Source: Gammaproteobacteria bacterium (GTDB lineage Bacteria > Pseudomonadota > Gammaproteobacteria > Eutrophobiales > Eutrophobiaceae). Taken from it: a stretch of 34,560 nt of DNA. The stretch is from positions 1 to 34,560 of the forward strand of contig JAPOQU010000123.1 of NCBI GenBank assembly GCA_026710545.1, written 5' to 3'. The notes beneath the pieces are model-generated. The model ran no database searches and was not told where the DNA came from. It worked only from the letters and a program-made list of their open reading frames with translations. Within the stretch, counting starts at the first letter, position 1. Each line of letters opens with the position of its first letter. The translations under genes and the position numbers were made by a program. Positions 33,046 through 34,560 of this stretch are shown one piece after another.

Positions 33046-33421
33046 ATCTGCTGGTTTTGTGCACGTTAGTAGAGAAGAAATTCTGGCAAAACAACTGCCG
33101 GTGGCTGGAGAGAAAGTTAAACCTACTCCCGGCGGCGTTCATCTACACCAGGAAATGCAATTTCAATACGTGCCGGAAGAAGGACTGGTTGAAATCCTGC
33201 CATGTCCGGTTTGCAATGGTCCGGCCCGGGAGATGGAGCCTGGTGGCCGAGACGGGCAAATAATTGAGTGTAGGGAGTGTGGCACCTACGATATTACCGG
33301 GACGGCTTTGGCAATGTTGCTATCCAGATCCCAAGAGGAGCGAAAGGAGGCCCTTTTGAAAGCCAAACAATTTACGGAGGAAGGACAACGGCCAAATATC
33401 GATAGTCGCCACGTACCTTAA
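33023..33421 (+). CDS. Small zinc-ribbon protein, unknown function
   Basis: The 132-residue protein is not recognised as a named family. It contains one clear zinc ribbon, CPVC at residues 61-64 and CREC at 83-86, followed by a helical C-terminal tail rich in lysine and glutamate. A good GGGAG ribosome-binding site lies before the ATG, inside the end of the protease gene, so the two are translated together. Pairing of a trypsin-like protease with a small zinc-ribbon partner could mean a regulatory subunit or substrate. The base composition is more AT-rich than the core genes to the left, consistent with acquisition. Confidence 0.75.
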   Translation: MSLNENLKSAGFVHVSREEILAKQLPVAGEKVKPTPGGVHLHQEMQFQYVPEEGLVEILPCPVCNGPAREMEPGGRDGQIIECRECGTYDITGTALAMLLSRSQEERKEALLKAKQFTEEGQRPNIDSRHVP

Positions 33422-33492
33422 TCCAGGAAATTCCAATTTTTCATTTACAACGCCTGCCTCTGGCAACATCCCTGTTTGCCCGACACCAAAGA

Positions 33493-33509
33493 GGGTTCAA
33501 ATCCACCCC
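33493..33509 (+). other. tRNA T-arm-like fragment
   Basis: GGGTTCAAATCCACCCC resembles the T-arm of tRNA-Ser (GGGTTCGAATCCCACCC at 31399-31415) with one substitution and one missing base, then diverges. It might be a decayed attachment-site remnant at the far end of an element integrated at the tRNA gene, but the match is short. Confidence 0.3.
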
Positions 33510-33549
33510 TTGACCGGCACTAATCGACTCGGCTAGTATCAATTGTCCC

Positions 33550-33822
33550 ATGCCGGACAATCACCAACACTGGCCGCGGTTCATTGCGTTTGTGGATATG
33601 AACGCGTTTTTTGCCTCCATCGAACAGCTCGACAGTCCCGAATACCGCGGCAAACCCATCGGCGTCACCAACGGAAAAACCGGCACCTGCCTCATCACCT
33701 GCTCGTAGGAGGCCAGGGGGCTCGGCATTTAAACCACCATGCGGCTGAAACAGGCCCGGACACTGTGCCCCGGTTTCATCCAGGTCCCGGCCCGAGCGCT
33801 ATGCGGAGGTCTCGGTACACCC
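33550..33822 (+). pseudogene. Y-family DNA polymerase (DinB/ImpB-like) N-terminal pseudogene
   Basis: The frame starts FIAFVDMNAFFASIEQLDSP, the N-terminal motif of Y-family polymerases with the metal-binding aspartate, and goes on to RGKPIGVTNG, LITCS and EARGLGI. Two in-frame stops interrupt it: TAG at 33706 in place of the conserved tyrosine of the CSYEAR motif, and TAA at 33730 in place of a lysine-like codon after GLGI. The text then continues as TTMRLKQARTLCPGFIQVPAR, and after a frameshift near 33800 as ERYAEVS. After about 33822 the similarity ends, so about three quarters of the gene is missing. It cannot make a working polymerase. Intact relatives perform translesion synthesis under SOS control. 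Confidence 0.85.
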
Positions 33823-33945
33823 ACCCGGAATCCGATGCTCCAGCAGACCTGCACAAACCGCCCGCTATCCGCGGCAATCGGCCGCGCTGTCATGGCGGTG
33901 TTCATGCGCCGCACCGGCCATCGGTGCCCATGGGCACCGGTCTGA

Positions 33946-34149
33946 ACTTGCCCGTTCGATTAACCGGCCATGGCCGACACACCGGTATTGACATTAATGG
34001 CAAACGCCATATGACAGACGCTAATATCAGTAGCGCAAAAAAGATTACTCATGGGTGGTACGCCACCGCGGGAAGTGGCAAAAGACCTGCGCGTGTCCAT
34101 CTCTACCTTATACAGATGGCTGGCGGCGTCACAGCGGTTGGGAAAATAG
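33946..34149 (+). pseudogene. C-terminal fragment of a serine resolvase/invertase
   Basis: The end reads GGTPPREVAKDLRVSISTLYRWLAASQR, a Hin/PinR-type helix-turn-helix tail of a site-specific serine recombinase. The preceding text, KRHMTDANISSAKK, is in another frame and matches the usual linker before that helix-turn-helix, so there is one frameshift near 34045. The catalytic domain is absent. It is a relic of a mobile element; the left edge is only approximate. Confidence 0.65.
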
Positions 34150-34337
34150 TACTGTCTATTTAGGCTTCAATCGTTTCATATTGTTGAGCTTGAGGCGAGC
34201 AATCAAGGGCTTCTCGTATTGTTACTAAGTTCATACCCTTTGTAGTCTCCTGATTCGTATGCGTCCTGAGTAGTATGAAGCCAATCTATACAGCTAGTAC
34301 TCTTTCAATTTAATTCTGATCGATTGGCAGCTGAAAA

Positions 34338-34560
34338 TCAATCAAGCGCCGGGAGTTGACTGCGGGGGATTGCCAGTGACAGGCTGCGCGCCAGGCCGGG
34401 CTGTTTCGTGATGGGTCCCTGGTCTTCCAACTGGGTTAACATGCGATGCACAGAGGGCGGCGAGACCCGGAAATAGCGCTGTAAATCGGCCTGTGCGGGG
34501 GCGATGCCGTTGACCTTGGTGTAGTAATGGATAAAGGCCAGGTACTGGCCTTGCTTATAG
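34338..34560 (-). CDS. LexA-like winged-helix DNA-binding protein (3' part)
   Basis: On the minus strand a frame enters from the window edge and reads YLAFIHYYTKVNGIAPAQAD, then LQRYFRVSPPSVHRMLTQLE and DQGPITKQPGLARSLSL, ending in a TGA at 34338-34340. This matches the winged-helix domain of LexA-type repressors (LexA DNA-binding domain: helix, turn, recognition helix SPPSVHRML, wing with a glycine-rich hairpin). There is no room for the LexA peptidase domain after it, so it is a short stand-alone DNA-binding protein of the kind found on mobile elements, possibly a regulator. The 5' end lies outside the window. Confidence 0.7.
   Translation of the reverse strand, partial: YKQGQYLAFIHYYTKVNGIAPAQADLQRYFRVSPPSVHRMLTQLEDQGPITKQPGLARSLSLAIPRSQLPALD

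Noticed and set aside
33488..33523. Complete tRNA ending near 33520
   Set aside because: Only a T-arm-like stretch is seen; no matching acceptor or anticodon arm could be found upstream.

Overview
The window looks like a chromosomal segment of a gammaproteobacterium. The main clue is the gene order ftsK-lolA-rarA-serS (18.3-24.0 kb), which is the order in Escherichia coli and relatives. Two long TonB-dependent receptors, a split-subunit proton-translocating transhydrogenase and a moderately high GC content fit a free-living, probably aquatic species. This placement is inferred from gene order and family knowledge, not from a database search.

Region 1 (1-18 kb) is an accessory catabolic and uptake locus. 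It holds a molybdenum hydroxylase of the xanthine dehydrogenase family with its subunits split: iron-sulfur and FAD subunits at 1-1080, and the molybdopterin subunit at 7528-9894. Between them lie three Rid-family proteins, a TonB-dependent receptor, and a secreted quinoprotein dehydrogenase with its own cytochrome c domain. Beyond it come a TetR regulator and an acyl-CoA synthetase with overlapping ends, a NorD/CoxE-like VWA protein with its MoxR-type ATPase, and a second TonB-dependent receptor. The likely logic is outer-membrane uptake, periplasmic oxidation, cytoplasmic hydroxylation, imine detoxification and CoA activation of an unidentified organic substrate. A GGTACCAAA-type sequence element recurs upstream of the receptor/quinoprotein pair and upstream of the ligase/TetR pair, which suggests one shared regulator.

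Region 2 (18-29.5 kb) is housekeeping: ftsK, lolA, rarA, serS, an MFS transporter, the pntAA-pntAB-pntB operon on the minus strand, and a luciferase-like oxidoreductase. Interspersed repeats have invaded gene ends here. They encode most of the N-terminal extension and signal peptide region of LolA and the last residues of SerRS.

Region 3 (29.5-34.56 kb) is a more mobile zone: a hicAB toxin-antitoxin pair with a palindrome inside its promoter, a Bax-inhibitor-1-like membrane protein, a REP-like inverted pair, and tRNA-Ser(UGA). The tRNA is preceded by a duplicate of its own 5' part followed by an array of five small hairpins. To its right are a double zinc-ribbon protein, a headless trypsin-like protease, a small zinc-ribbon protein, a dinB-like pseudogene, a resolvase fragment and the end of a LexA-like winged-helix gene.

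The best candidates for something undescribed are the tRNA-Ser 5'-half/hairpin array, the shared operator of the catabolic locus, and the repeat-derived LolA N-terminus.
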